Below are positions 1 through 8,096 of a stretch of DNA of 64,000 bases, one piece after another (position 1 is the first letter of the stretch; each line of letters begins with the position of its first letter). A model generated the notes under the pieces. The model was not told the DNA's origin. It worked only from the letters and a program-made list of their open reading frames with translations, and searched no databases. The position numbers were made by a program, and so were the translations under genes. The stretch is from the NCBI RefSeq assembly GCF_001549985.1, contig NZ_LROZ01000001.1, forward strand, positions 372,001 to 436,000, in the 5' to 3' direction. The stretch comes from Myroides odoratus (GTDB lineage: Bacteria; Bacteroidota; Bacteroidia; Flavobacteriales; Flavobacteriaceae).

Positions 1-716
1 AACAAATCATCAATGCTATTGATTTACAAGAAAATGCATTGAAGTTTTTCATGGGAATGGATTTACAAACCGCCATTCAATTGCCTGAAAACACGTTCAG
101 CATAGATGAGAGTGCCATTCTAGCTGAAAATAAAATTGACACGAGAACTGAAATACACTTATTGGAGAAGCAAAAAGAATTGTTAGCCTATAAACTCAAA
201 TCTATCCAAGCGGATTATTATCCTTCTTTAGCGGCCTTTGGTACGTTTGGTTATCAAGGGATGGGGGATAAATTCCCATGGGGAAATAAACCGAGTGATG
301 GTGTATTCTGGACAAGTGCTTCAGCGGTAGGAATATCATTAAAACTCCCTATTTTCAATGGTTTTGAAACCCGATCAAGAGTGAGACAGGCCAAAATTGA
401 CATCGAGAAAATTGACGTTCAATTAGATGATACCAAACAAGCCTTGGCTTTAGATTTTGCCAATGCACAGAAATCGATTGAAAATGCCTTGATTACCATC
501 AACCTCCAAAAAGAAAATGTGGATTTAGCGCATAGTATTTTAACGAATATGCAAAACAATTACAAGCATGGTTTAGCGTCCTTAACTGATTTACTGAATG
601 CAGAAAATGCCTATACAGAAGCAGAGAACAATTACACCACTGCACTACTTGACTTTAAACTTGCTGAAATTCAAATCATCAAATCACAAGGAGAATTAAA
701 AACCTTACTCGACTAA
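1..716 (+). CDS. TolC-family outer membrane efflux protein, 5' end missing
   Basis: The reading frame is already open at base 3 and runs off the left edge, so this is the C-terminal ~238 residues of a longer protein (the family is usually 400-480 residues). It shows the alternating helical pattern of an outer membrane efflux protein, with a typical closing segment around LTDLLNAENAYTEAENNY and an amphipathic strand region with the phrase GISLKLPIFNGFETRSRV. TolC-like proteins form the outer membrane exit duct of tripartite pumps. The adaptor gene starts 24 bp downstream and the RND pump follows, so the three genes look like one operon. Substrate cannot be read from the sequence. Confidence 0.9.
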   Translation, partial: QIINAIDLQENALKFFMGMDLQTAIQLPENTFSIDESAILAENKIDTRTEIHLLEKQKELLAYKLKSIQADYYPSLAAFGTFGYQGMGDKFPWGNKPSDGVFWTSASAVGISLKLPIFNGFETRSRVRQAKIDIEKIDVQLDDTKQALALDFANAQKSIENALITINLQKENVDLAHSILTNMQNNYKHGLASLTDLLNAENAYTEAENNYTTALLDFKLAEIQIIKSQGELKTLLD

Positions 717-740
717 TTCTTTATCAAATCTCAAACAACC

Positions 741-1802
741 ATGAAAAAAATAATAACAGCCTTAGTCCTTGTTGCCTTAATTGGAGGGACCATCTACATA
801 TTAAACCGAAACAAGACCAATAATGATGCTGAAACTGCTATTGTAGCAGAGCAAAATGCGACCATTACGGTTCGCGTGGAGCCAGCGACTGTTCGCGTAG
901 TTGATGCAACTTATAAAGCGAACGGAAACTTTGTTCCCTATCAGGAGGTAACCCTTTCAGCAGAGACAGCAGGTCGTGTAGTAAAATTACTAGTTGACGA
1001 AGGGGCACAAGTACGCAAAGGACAAGTAGTTGCCTTAGTTAATAGCGATCAAATCAATGTACAGGTGCGCAATGCTGAAGCTGCCTATGCCACAGCTAAA
1101 GCCGATGCTTCTCGTTTTGAAAGTGCCTATACAACAGGAGGAGTTACCAAACAACAATTGGATCAGGCGAAGCTGATGCTTCAAAATGCAGAAGCGAATT
1201 TGAAATCGGCTCAAATTACTGCAGGCGATGCTCATATCAAAGCCCCTATTGATGGAATTATCAATAAAAAACACGTCGAACAAGGAAGTTTTGTTGCGCC
1301 AGGAGCCCCTATTTTTGACTTAGTTAATGTCAATCAATTGAAACTGAGAGTAAATGTAGACGAAAGTCACGTAGCCAATCTAAAAGAAGGAGATAACATT
1401 GAGGTAAAAGCTAGTGTTTTCCCTAATGATCGCTTTGAAGGAAAAGTAACCTTCATTGCACCTAAAGCAGATGCTGCGTTAAATTATCCTGTAGACTTAC
1501 TACTAACCAACAACAAAGACAATAAATTACGTGCAGGGATGTATGGTTCAGCTTATTTTGATGCAGATCAGAATCAAGATACTCCCTTACTCCTTGTCCC
1601 TCGTAATGCATTTGTAGGAAGTGTAAGTTCTAATTTAATCTATCGTGTCATTGACAATAAAGCCGTAGCTACGACTGTAGTATCAGGTCGAAACCTAGGC
1701 GATTTTGTTGAAATTCTAGAAGGATTAAAAGAAGGAGAAATTGTTATTACCTCTGGGCAGATCAACCTTACCGATCAAGTTCCTGTATCCATTATTAACT
1801 AA
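741..1802 (+). CDS. RND efflux periplasmic adaptor (HlyD/MFP family)
   Basis: This 353-residue protein starts with a short membrane anchor (MKKIITALVLVALIGGTIYI) and then the membrane-fusion-protein layout: a beta-barrel/lipoyl half (VTLSAETAGRVVKLLVDEGAQVRKGQ), a short helical hairpin rich in Ala and Gln (residues ~105-140), the second lipoyl half (IKAPIDGIINKKHVEQGSFV) and a beta-barrel with the usual LRAGMYGSAYF phrase. Adaptors link the inner membrane RND pump to the TolC duct across the periplasm. It sits between those two partners, 24 bp after the TolC gene and 25 bp before the pump. The adaptor assignment is firm; the transported compound is unknown. Confidence 0.93.
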   Translation: MKKIITALVLVALIGGTIYILNRNKTNNDAETAIVAEQNATITVRVEPATVRVVDATYKANGNFVPYQEVTLSAETAGRVVKLLVDEGAQVRKGQVVALVNSDQINVQVRNAEAAYATAKADASRFESAYTTGGVTKQQLDQAKLMLQNAEANLKSAQITAGDAHIKAPIDGIINKKHVEQGSFVAPGAPIFDLVNVNQLKLRVNVDESHVANLKEGDNIEVKASVFPNDRFEGKVTFIAPKADAALNYPVDLLLTNNKDNKLRAGMYGSAYFDADQNQDTPLLLVPRNAFVGSVSSNLIYRVIDNKAVATTVVSGRNLGDFVEILEGLKEGEIVITSGQINLTDQVPVSIIN

Positions 1803-1827
1803 CGGCCTAAAAGAAAAGGATTGACAT

Positions 1828-4800
1828 ATGAAAATAGCCGAAATATCCATCAAGCGTCCGAGCATCATTATTGTGTTATTTATTGCACTTGTACTCGGAG
1901 GTATATTTAGTTATAAAAACTTGAGTTATGAGTTAATTCCCAAATTTGAAGTCAACGTAATTACTGTAGCAACAGTATACCCCGGGGCTTCACCTTCGGA
2001 AATCGAAAACACCGTAACCAAGAAGATTGAAGATGCTGTTGCCTCTTTAGAAAATGTAAAAAAAGTTGAAGCCCTTTCTTTTGAGAGCTTATCAACGGTA
2101 ATGATTTACTTAACTTCCGAAGCCAATGTGGATTTGTCATTGAATGATGCACAACGCAAAATCAATGCAATCCTCAAAGATTTACCCAAAGATGTAGATC
2201 CACCTTCTTTACAGAAATATTCGTTAAGTGACTTACCTATTATGACGTTGAGTGTAACAAGTACCTTAACGGAAAAGGAATTATACGATTTATTAGACAA
2301 GAAAATTCAGCCGATTTTTTCTCGTGTTGCAGGAGTTGCAAAAGTTGAATTAGTTGGAGGAGAAGAAAGAGAGATTCAAGTACTACTCGATCCAAAGAAA
2401 ATCGAAGCCTATGGATTAAGTGTACCCTTGGTCCAACAAGCGGTATTGAGTTCTAACTTAGACTTCCCAACAGGAAGCGTAAAATCAGGAGATAAGCAAA
2501 CCTTAATCCGTTTAGCTGGAAAATACAAGAACATCGAAGAGATGCGAAACCTTGTGATTGCTTCTCAAGGGGGAATTGACATTCGATTGAGTGATATTGC
2601 CGATGTCCAAGACGGAATTAAAGAAGTAGAAAAAATTGCTCGTTTGAATCAACAATCGACCATTTTAATGCAAGTGATCAAACAATCCGATGCGAATGCA
2701 GTAACGGTAAGTGAATTAACCCAGCAAGCAATTGCTGAAGTTCAAAAAAACTACGCTGATATCCAATTGAACATCAAAACGGCTAATGACTCTTCTCAAT
2801 TCACCTTAGAAGCGGCCAATGCCGTAATGTTTGACTTGTTTTTAGCTATTGTTTTAGTCGCTTTTGTCATGCTATTTTTCTTACATAGTTTTAGAAATGC
2901 ACTAATTGTAATGGTTGCTATTCCGCTATCTTTGATTGCTACTTTTATCGGAATTTACCTCTTAGGATATTCCTTAAACCTACTGAGTTTGCTTGCACTT
3001 TCTCTGGTGGTTGGTATTTTAGTGGATGATGCGATTGTTGTGATTGAAAATATTCACCGTCACATGGAAATGGGTAAAAACAAAGTACGTGCATCCTTTG
3101 ATGGTGCAAAAGAAATTGGTTTTACCGTTACTGCTATTACCTTAGTTATTGTTGTTGTATTCTTACCTATTGCTATGTCTTCTGGTTTAGTACCGAATAT
3201 CATTAAGCAATTCTGTGTGACTGTTATTATTGCAACCATGCTATCGCTATTGGTATCCTTTACCATTGTGCCTTGGTTATTCTCCAGATATGGAAAAATT
3301 GAGGTAATTCAACCCACTTCTTTCTTTGGAAAGATTTTACATGGATTTGAAAAAGGGTTAACCTCTTTTACTCACAGTATCTCTGGTTTATTGGTATGGT
3401 CCTTAAATTCAACAAAGAATACCATCATTGTATTACTCCTTGTGGTCTTTGCTTTCTTTGGATCATTAGCACTACCCTCTTTAGGTTATATTGGAGGAGA
3501 ATTTTTCCCTAAAACAGATAAAGGAGAATTCTTAGTCCAGTTGGAATTAGACAAAGATGCTTCTGTACAACAGACCAACCACATGACCCAAAAGGCAGAA
3601 GAATTTTTACGTACCAAACCAGAAGTAGTAGATATGATTACTACCGTTGGGCAATCTTCTGAGGGATATGGAGGAAGTCAGGCGACCAAATACAAATCGG
3701 AAATTCACGTTATCCTGACGGACAAAAAACAACGCAGTGAGAGTTCGTTCGTCTATGCAGCGAAGTTGAAAAAAGAATTAGCTCCGTTAATGGTGGGGGT
3801 AAAAGTTAAGACTGTTCCTGTGGGTCTAATTGGTGCAGAAGAAGCGCCATTAGCTTTAACCATAACAGGATCTAATTTGGATGATGCGATGGATTTTGCT
3901 ATTCAAGCGAAAGCCTTATTAGATGAAATACCAGGTACCATGGAAACGAAGTTGACTACAGAAACTGGAAGTCCCGAGATCAATGTACAAGTTGATCGCG
4001 ATAAAATGGCGGCACTTGGTTTAGATATGTATACTGTCGGGATGACGATGCAAACGGCATTTAATGGAAATACTGATGGGAAATATAGAGCAGGTGAATA
4101 TGAATACGACATCAATATTCGTTTTCAAGAATATGCTAGAACAACGATTGATGATGTAAAAACAATCAACTTTAAAAACAATCAAGGGCAAGATGTCAAG
4201 TTAGAACAATTCGCAACAGTAAGCTATAGTTCGGGACCATCTATCTTAGAGCGCAGAGATAAGAGTCCATCAGTAACCATCAAATCCCAAACCATAGGGC
4301 GTTCACCTGGTGATATTGCCAATGAATGGTTACCTAAATTCGATCAGTTGACCTTAAAACCAGGGGTAAAATACCAATGGACAGGAACGATGGAAGATCA
4401 AGAAGAAGGGTTCGGTACCTTGGGAATTGCCTTATTAGCGGCTATCATCTTGGTTTACCTTGTAATGGTAGCTTTATATGACAGTTTCTCAAAACCATTT
4501 ATCGTTATTTTCTCTGTGCCTTTATCCTTTATTGGAGCCTTATTAGCCTTGGCTATTGCCAATATATCCTTGAACATTTTCACCATTTTGGGGATTATCA
4601 TGTTGATTGGATTGGTTTGTAAGAATGCCATCTTGTTGGTTGACTTTGCCAACCACAGAGTAGAAGCAGGCGACAGTGTACACGATGCTTTAATTGCTGC
4701 CAATCACGCGCGTTTACGTCCAATCTTAATGACAACGATCGCTATGGTTATTGGAATGGTGCCCATTGCTTTAGCTAATGGAGCGGGTGCAGAAATGAAC

Positions 4801-4989
4801 AACGGATTAGCAGTCGTTATTATTGGTGGATTATTGTCCTCCTTGCTCCTTACGTTAGTTATTGTGCCCATCATCTACTCTATTTTTGACAAAATAGGCA
4901 AGCGATTTGGAAACAAAGAAAAAGTAGATTATCAAGCAGCTATGGAGGCGGACTATGAACCTAACCACAACTTTGTAGATCATCACTAG
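1828..4989 (+). CDS. RND efflux pump, inner membrane permease (AcrB/HAE1-like)
   Basis: The 1053-residue product has the standard RND length. It opens with the usual amphipathic start (MKIAEISIKRPSIIIVLFIA), has two large periplasmic loops, and twelve predicted membrane spans in two blocks (roughly residues 335-540 and 865-1035). TM4 carries the proton-relay motif VVGILVDDAIVVIEN with adjacent Asp residues, and the second half has the equivalent GLVCKNAILLVDFAN. These residues are conserved in proton-driven AcrB-type pumps. It completes the TolC-adaptor-pump operon, is preceded by a purine-rich AAAAGGA and is followed by a strong terminator. The drug, solvent or metabolite exported cannot be deduced. 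Confidence 0.95.
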   Translation: MKIAEISIKRPSIIIVLFIALVLGGIFSYKNLSYELIPKFEVNVITVATVYPGASPSEIENTVTKKIEDAVASLENVKKVEALSFESLSTVMIYLTSEANVDLSLNDAQRKINAILKDLPKDVDPPSLQKYSLSDLPIMTLSVTSTLTEKELYDLLDKKIQPIFSRVAGVAKVELVGGEEREIQVLLDPKKIEAYGLSVPLVQQAVLSSNLDFPTGSVKSGDKQTLIRLAGKYKNIEEMRNLVIASQGGIDIRLSDIADVQDGIKEVEKIARLNQQSTILMQVIKQSDANAVTVSELTQQAIAEVQKNYADIQLNIKTANDSSQFTLEAANAVMFDLFLAIVLVAFVMLFFLHSFRNALIVMVAIPLSLIATFIGIYLLGYSLNLLSLLALSLVVGILVDDAIVVIENIHRHMEMGKNKVRASFDGAKEIGFTVTAITLVIVVVFLPIAMSSGLVPNIIKQFCVTVIIATMLSLLVSFTIVPWLFSRYGKIEVIQPTSFFGKILHGFEKGLTSFTHSISGLLVWSLNSTKNTIIVLLLVVFAFFGSLALPSLGYIGGEFFPKTDKGEFLVQLELDKDASVQQTNHMTQKAEEFLRTKPEVVDMITTVGQSSEGYGGSQATKYKSEIHVILTDKKQRSESSFVYAAKLKKELAPLMVGVKVKTVPVGLIGAEEAPLALTITGSNLDDAMDFAIQAKALLDEIPGTMETKLTTETGSPEINVQVDRDKMAALGLDMYTVGMTMQTAFNGNTDGKYRAGEYEYDINIRFQEYARTTIDDVKTINFKNNQGQDVKLEQFATVSYSSGPSILERRDKSPSVTIKSQTIGRSPGDIANEWLPKFDQLTLKPGVKYQWTGTMEDQEEGFGTLGIALLAAIILVYLVMVALYDSFSKPFIVIFSVPLSFIGALLALAIANISLNIFTILGIIMLIGLVCKNAILLVDFANHRVEAGDSVHDALIAANHARLRPILMTTIAMVIGMVPIALANGAGAEMNNGLAVVIIGGLLSSLLLTLVIVPIIYSIFDKIGKRFGNKEKVDYQAAMEADYEPNHNFVDHH

Positions 4990-5026
4990 GAGAATATCCT
5001 CGTTGACCTAAATAAAACTAAACAGC

Positions 5027-5065
5027 AAAGAGGGGACCTTAAAAGGTCACCCTCTTTGTTTTTTT
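5027..5065 (+). terminator. Intrinsic terminator of the RND operon
   Basis: A 14-bp stem (AAAGAGGGGACCTT pairing with its complement, one bulged A) with a 2-base loop is followed directly by eight T. It lies 38 bp after the pump stop codon. Confidence 0.9.
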
Positions 5066-5094
5066 AGGCTTTACCATCAACCATAAAAAAGTCT

Positions 5095-5123
5095 GTAAAC
5101 CGTAAACCGTAAACTGTAAAACC
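5095..5123. repeat. Short tandem repeat of GTAAACC
   Basis: Four near-identical 7-8 bp units (GTAAACC, GTAAACC, GTAAACT, GTAAAACC) lie in the gap between the efflux terminator and the AraC gene. Role unknown; could be an operator for the neighbouring regulator or a chance microsatellite. Confidence 0.6.
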
Positions 5124-5306
5124 GTTCCGCTTATTGCTAGCACAACAAATCATCTTTTCCTTCCTTCTAAGCTAAATATCATCTAGTATACCAATTCGTA
5201 CTGAAATTTCTCCTTTTTAGGCACTTCTATTTTTTTTCTTAACCTAAAACAACTTTTTTATCCTTTGGACTTCTTATTTTTATCCCTTTAACTATGAAAT
5301 CATATT

Positions 5307-6203
5307 GTGAAGAATAATTACATACAATCCTACTCTATTTCCGACATCCTAAATCGATATGAACGTTTTATCGTGGATAAGCGATTAGCTGTGGTAGAGA
5401 TTGGCCCTAAACACAGTCAATATTTTGTTATTGGTAAACCGTATAAATTCGCTTCTTTTGGTTTGATTTTAATCACCTCTGGAGAATGTGAAATTACAAT
5501 CAACTTAGAACCGACCAAGGTAAAGAAGAACGATATACTTGTCGTTTTACCACAACAGTTCTTTGAGATTATCCAATACACTCAAGATTTTAGTGTTCAG
5601 GCTTTTTTCGCTAGTGGGGAATTGTTCCTAGATGCGGGATTTCATTTAAAATCCAACAACCTCATTCAATTCTTTTCTTCTCAATACCCTAAAATCTTAC
5701 CCTTAAACAATTATATCATTAAGGAAATTAAGTACCACTTGAAACGATTGAACAAACTCGTTTTTGCTAAGGACAATATGTTTACTCACCAATTGATCTT
5801 GCATCACTTTTCTATTTTGATGTATGAATTGGGACATTTTTACAACAAGAGAGTACTAGCCAAAACAGAGAAAAAGACACTTCGCAAGGAAGAATTAACC
5901 AAGAACTTTCTCTTACTTGTTTCTTCCCATTTCAAAAAAGAGCGAAGTGTACAGTTTTATGCCGATCACATGTTCATTAGTCGCAAGCACCTTACTAAGA
6001 TCATTGCGGATGTATTTGGCAAAGCGCCCAAAGATATTATCGTGGAAACTATCATCCTTGAAGCGAAAATTTTATTGAAAGATCCGAACAATTCAATCAC
6101 CCAAGTAGCCACTGAACTGAACTTTCAAGATGTTGCGCTTTTCAGTAAGTTTTTCAAAAATAGTACGGGTATCTCCCCTCGAGAATTTAAGTTAATAAAT
6201 TAA
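5307..6203 (+). CDS. AraC-family transcriptional regulator
   Basis: The 298-residue protein has an N-terminal cupin-like sensing half and a C-terminal AraC-type double helix-turn-helix (about residues 195-298). The second helix region ITQVATELNFQDVALFSKFFKNSTGISPREF matches the family signature (A..LGF.....FS..FK...G.SP..[FY]) when read piecewise. The start is GTG: the frame is closed by a TGA twelve bases upstream and no in-frame ATG occurs until mid-protein. The nearby ATG at 5294 is in another frame and stops after seven codons. It lies between the RND efflux operon and fabH on the same strand; control of one of them is a reasonable guess but not shown. Confidence 0.9.
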   Translation: MKNNYIQSYSISDILNRYERFIVDKRLAVVEIGPKHSQYFVIGKPYKFASFGLILITSGECEITINLEPTKVKKNDILVVLPQQFFEIIQYTQDFSVQAFFASGELFLDAGFHLKSNNLIQFFSSQYPKILPLNNYIIKEIKYHLKRLNKLVFAKDNMFTHQLILHHFSILMYELGHFYNKRVLAKTEKKTLRKEELTKNFLLLVSSHFKKERSVQFYADHMFISRKHLTKIIADVFGKAPKDIIVETIILEAKILLKDPNNSITQVATELNFQDVALFSKFFKNSTGISPREFKLIN

Positions 6204-6360
6204 CATTTAAATAAATTTATACGTCTTTTTGACAACTTGAACCGTTTATTTAACTACTAATATTTAGCTAAAAATAGCGAGATTTGAGTTCTTTATTAGG
6301 AAAACACAGCCTAAAGTGCAAGGAGTTATTATTTGCACATAAGACGCAAACTAAACAACA

Positions 6361-7353
6361 ATGTTGAAGAATAAACAACAATATGCTCAAATAACAGCCA
6401 TTGGGGGATATCTACCGACAACGAAACGTACCAATGCTGATTTAGAACGTTTGTCAGATACATCTGACGAATGGATTATGAAACGAACTGGGATCAAAGA
6501 GCGCAGAATTTTAGAAGATGGTTTAGCGACCTCTGATATGGCTGTTGCAGCCATCAAAGAACTTTGTTCTTCCTATCAAAAAAACGCAACGGATATTGAC
6601 GCCATCTTAATTGCGACTTCCTCTCCCGATATGCCTATGCCATCAACGGCTAATATCGTATGCGATAAACTAAACCTCAACAATGTATGGGCCTTCGACA
6701 TGAATGCAGCTTGTTCTGGTTTTCTATATGCCTTGGATATGGGTGCCGCTTTAATCGAGACGGGACGTTACAAAAACGTAGTGGTTGTAGGAGCGGACAA
6801 AATTAGTACGTATGTAGATAGCAAAGATCGTTCAACAAATATTTTATTTGGAGATGGTGCTGGTGCCGTTTGGTTAGAGCCTTCCGCAGAGACAGGCATT
6901 TTAGATGCTTTACTGTTAAGTGACGGCAAGGGAATTGAATACCTCAATATCAAAGGAGGAGGTGCTTTATTTCCTTATGATGTAGAAGATTGGAACGAGG
7001 AGCACCGTTATTTAAAACAAGACGGTAAAGTCGTATTCAAAAATGCTGTAACGGCTATGAGTGCTGCCTGCCAAACGCTATTAACCCAGAATAACTTAAC
7101 CGTTGATGATGTGAATTGGTTAGTTGCTCATCAGGCTAATAAGCGCATCATTGATGCTGTAGGAAAAGAATTAGAGATTGAGGAACACAAAGCCTTAAAC
7201 AACATTACTTATTCGGGTAATACAATTGCCGCAACCATCCCTCTTTGTATATGGGAGTTTAAAGATCAAATCAAAAAAGGAGATTTGCTTCTACTCACTG
7301 CTTTTGGAGCCGGTTTTTCTTGGGGAGCAAGCTTATTGCAATGGAACATATAA
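6361..7353 (+). CDS. fabH: 3-oxoacyl-[ACP] synthase III (KAS III)
   Basis: This 330-residue thiolase-fold enzyme matches FabH in length and motifs. The nucleophilic Cys sits in NAACSGFLYALD (about residue 120), the catalytic His in VAHQANKRI (about 257) and the Asn in NITYSGNTIAATIP (about 287). KAS III condenses acetyl-CoA, or branched acyl-CoA, with malonyl-ACP to start fatty acid synthesis; branched primers would fit a flavobacterium. The product is cytosolic. It is a single-gene unit: the upstream gap is 157 bp and a terminator follows the stop codon. A second KAS III-like enzyme elsewhere in the genome cannot be excluded, so this may be a paralogue rather than the main FabH. Confidence 0.92.
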   Translation: MLKNKQQYAQITAIGGYLPTTKRTNADLERLSDTSDEWIMKRTGIKERRILEDGLATSDMAVAAIKELCSSYQKNATDIDAILIATSSPDMPMPSTANIVCDKLNLNNVWAFDMNAACSGFLYALDMGAALIETGRYKNVVVVGADKISTYVDSKDRSTNILFGDGAGAVWLEPSAETGILDALLLSDGKGIEYLNIKGGGALFPYDVEDWNEEHRYLKQDGKVVFKNAVTAMSAACQTLLTQNNLTVDDVNWLVAHQANKRIIDAVGKELEIEEHKALNNITYSGNTIAATIPLCIWEFKDQIKKGDLLLLTAFGAGFSWGASLLQWNI

Positions 7354-7354
7354 A

Positions 7355-7382
7355 AAAAGAGGTCTCAAATGAGACCTCTTTT
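7355..7382. terminator. Terminator between fabH and the XRE gene
   Basis: A 12-bp perfect stem (AAAAGAGGTCTC and complement) with an AAAT loop sits between two convergent genes. A-runs and T-runs on the two sides allow it to act in both directions, mainly after fabH. Confidence 0.85.
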
Positions 7383-7433
7383 GGGTTATAAATTATTTAA
7401 AACGTTCAGGTTCAAGTGAAGGCTACACGACCA

Positions 7434-7745
7434 TTAAGCAAGTTCATCTGGAAAATCTACACCTTTTTCTTGAAGGTATTGAATCAGCTGACCATGCTTT
7501 GTCTGTAAATCCGAAGTACAATCACATGCAATAGGGCAAATTTGAAACGGAGAGATTTCTAAAATTATAGCAATCTCATTTAATACATCATTCTTCAATT
7601 TCGTCTTTCCGCTCTCAATATCAGAATACGCTTTTTGTGAAATATTAAGCTTCATCGCCACATATTCCTGAGAAAAGCCTAATTCTTTACGCCTTGAACG
7701 CATCTTTTCTGATTGAATCTTACATTTTTGTGCTGGTGTTTGCAT
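7434..7745 (-). CDS. XRE-family helix-turn-helix regulator
   Basis: The 103-residue protein carries a lambda-repressor-like helix-turn-helix at about residues 14-70: RSRRKELGFSQEYVAMKLNI then SQKAYSDIESGKTKL, with the usual 'S.....IE.G' recognition region. The C-terminal part (residues 72-103) has a Cys-rich bit, CPIACDC, and a short helix. A -7 element TAccTTTG lies on this strand about 35 bp upstream, and a second one points the other way at 7829, so the gene and a short divergent transcript share a control region. Target genes are unknown; self-repression is common in this family. Confidence 0.85.
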   Translation of the reverse strand: MQTPAQKCKIQSEKMRSRRKELGFSQEYVAMKLNISQKAYSDIESGKTKLKNDVLNEIAIILEISPFQICPIACDCTSDLQTKHGQLIQYLQEKGVDFPDELA

Positions 7746-7778
7746 AATAAACCTCGTAGTTTAATAAATTATCTCACA

Positions 7779-7786
7779 CAAAGGTA
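7779..7786 (-). promoter_or_regulatory. -7 element for the XRE gene
   Basis: Perfect Bacteroidota -7 box TAccTTTG on the minus strand, 34 bp upstream of the XRE start codon. No clear TTG -33 box is seen. Confidence 0.55.
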
Positions 7787-7828
7787 ACACTTTATTATAT
7801 TTTAGTTCATTTTTATTAAACTTTATCG

Positions 7829-7836
7829 TACCTTTG
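7829..7836 (+). promoter_or_regulatory. -7 element of a divergent short transcript
   Basis: Perfect TAccTTTG on the plus strand, 93 bp before a strong intrinsic terminator and with no credible coding region between them. It shares the same eight bases with the opposing XRE promoter. Confidence 0.5.
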
Positions 7837-7841
7837 ATTAA

Positions 7842-7952
7842 CATAAACAACAAAATCAATGTCAAGCTTAAAATGAATATAATGAAAAATTAATGTTCAC
7901 AGATTCATATATGCTTAACGAAAAACTGCTTTCCCCAAAAGCAGTTTTTTTT
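7842..7952 (+). ncRNA. Candidate small RNA, about 110 nt
   Basis: The limits are inferred from a TAccTTTG promoter element (7829-7836) and an intrinsic terminator (7921-7952). The enclosed ATGs open only frames of five or six codons, or one frame that runs through the terminator, so a protein is unlikely. It is divergent from the XRE regulator. Could instead be an untranslated relic; expression is not known. Confidence 0.4.
7921..7952 (+). terminator. Intrinsic terminator of the candidate small RNA
   Basis: Twelve-bp stem AAAAACTGCTTT with its complement, loop CCCCA, followed by a T-run. No plus-strand gene ends upstream, which is what makes it notable. Confidence 0.75.
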
Positions 7953-8054
7953 ATGTCCACTTTCGTCCTGTTCACTGTTCACAATCGAACACTCACCTTG
8001 AAGACAACTATTATAATATATTAATTTTCAATAAATTAAAAAAACATTAATTTC

Positions 8055-8071
8055 TTGGCACGCCTTTGGTT
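8055..8071 (+). promoter_or_regulatory. Sigma-54-like -24/-12 promoter
   Basis: TTGGCACG at 8055-8062 is an exact match to the sigma-54 -24 core, and TTTGGT follows with ten bases between the GG and the -12 dinucleotide, the required spacing. The -12 half (TGGTT instead of TTGCW) is imperfect. It lies 26 bp before the ATG of the beta-barrel receptor gene. No enhancer-binding site was identified. Confidence 0.5.
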
Positions 8072-8096
8072 TTCTAGTTAGTAAATAAAACTATTC

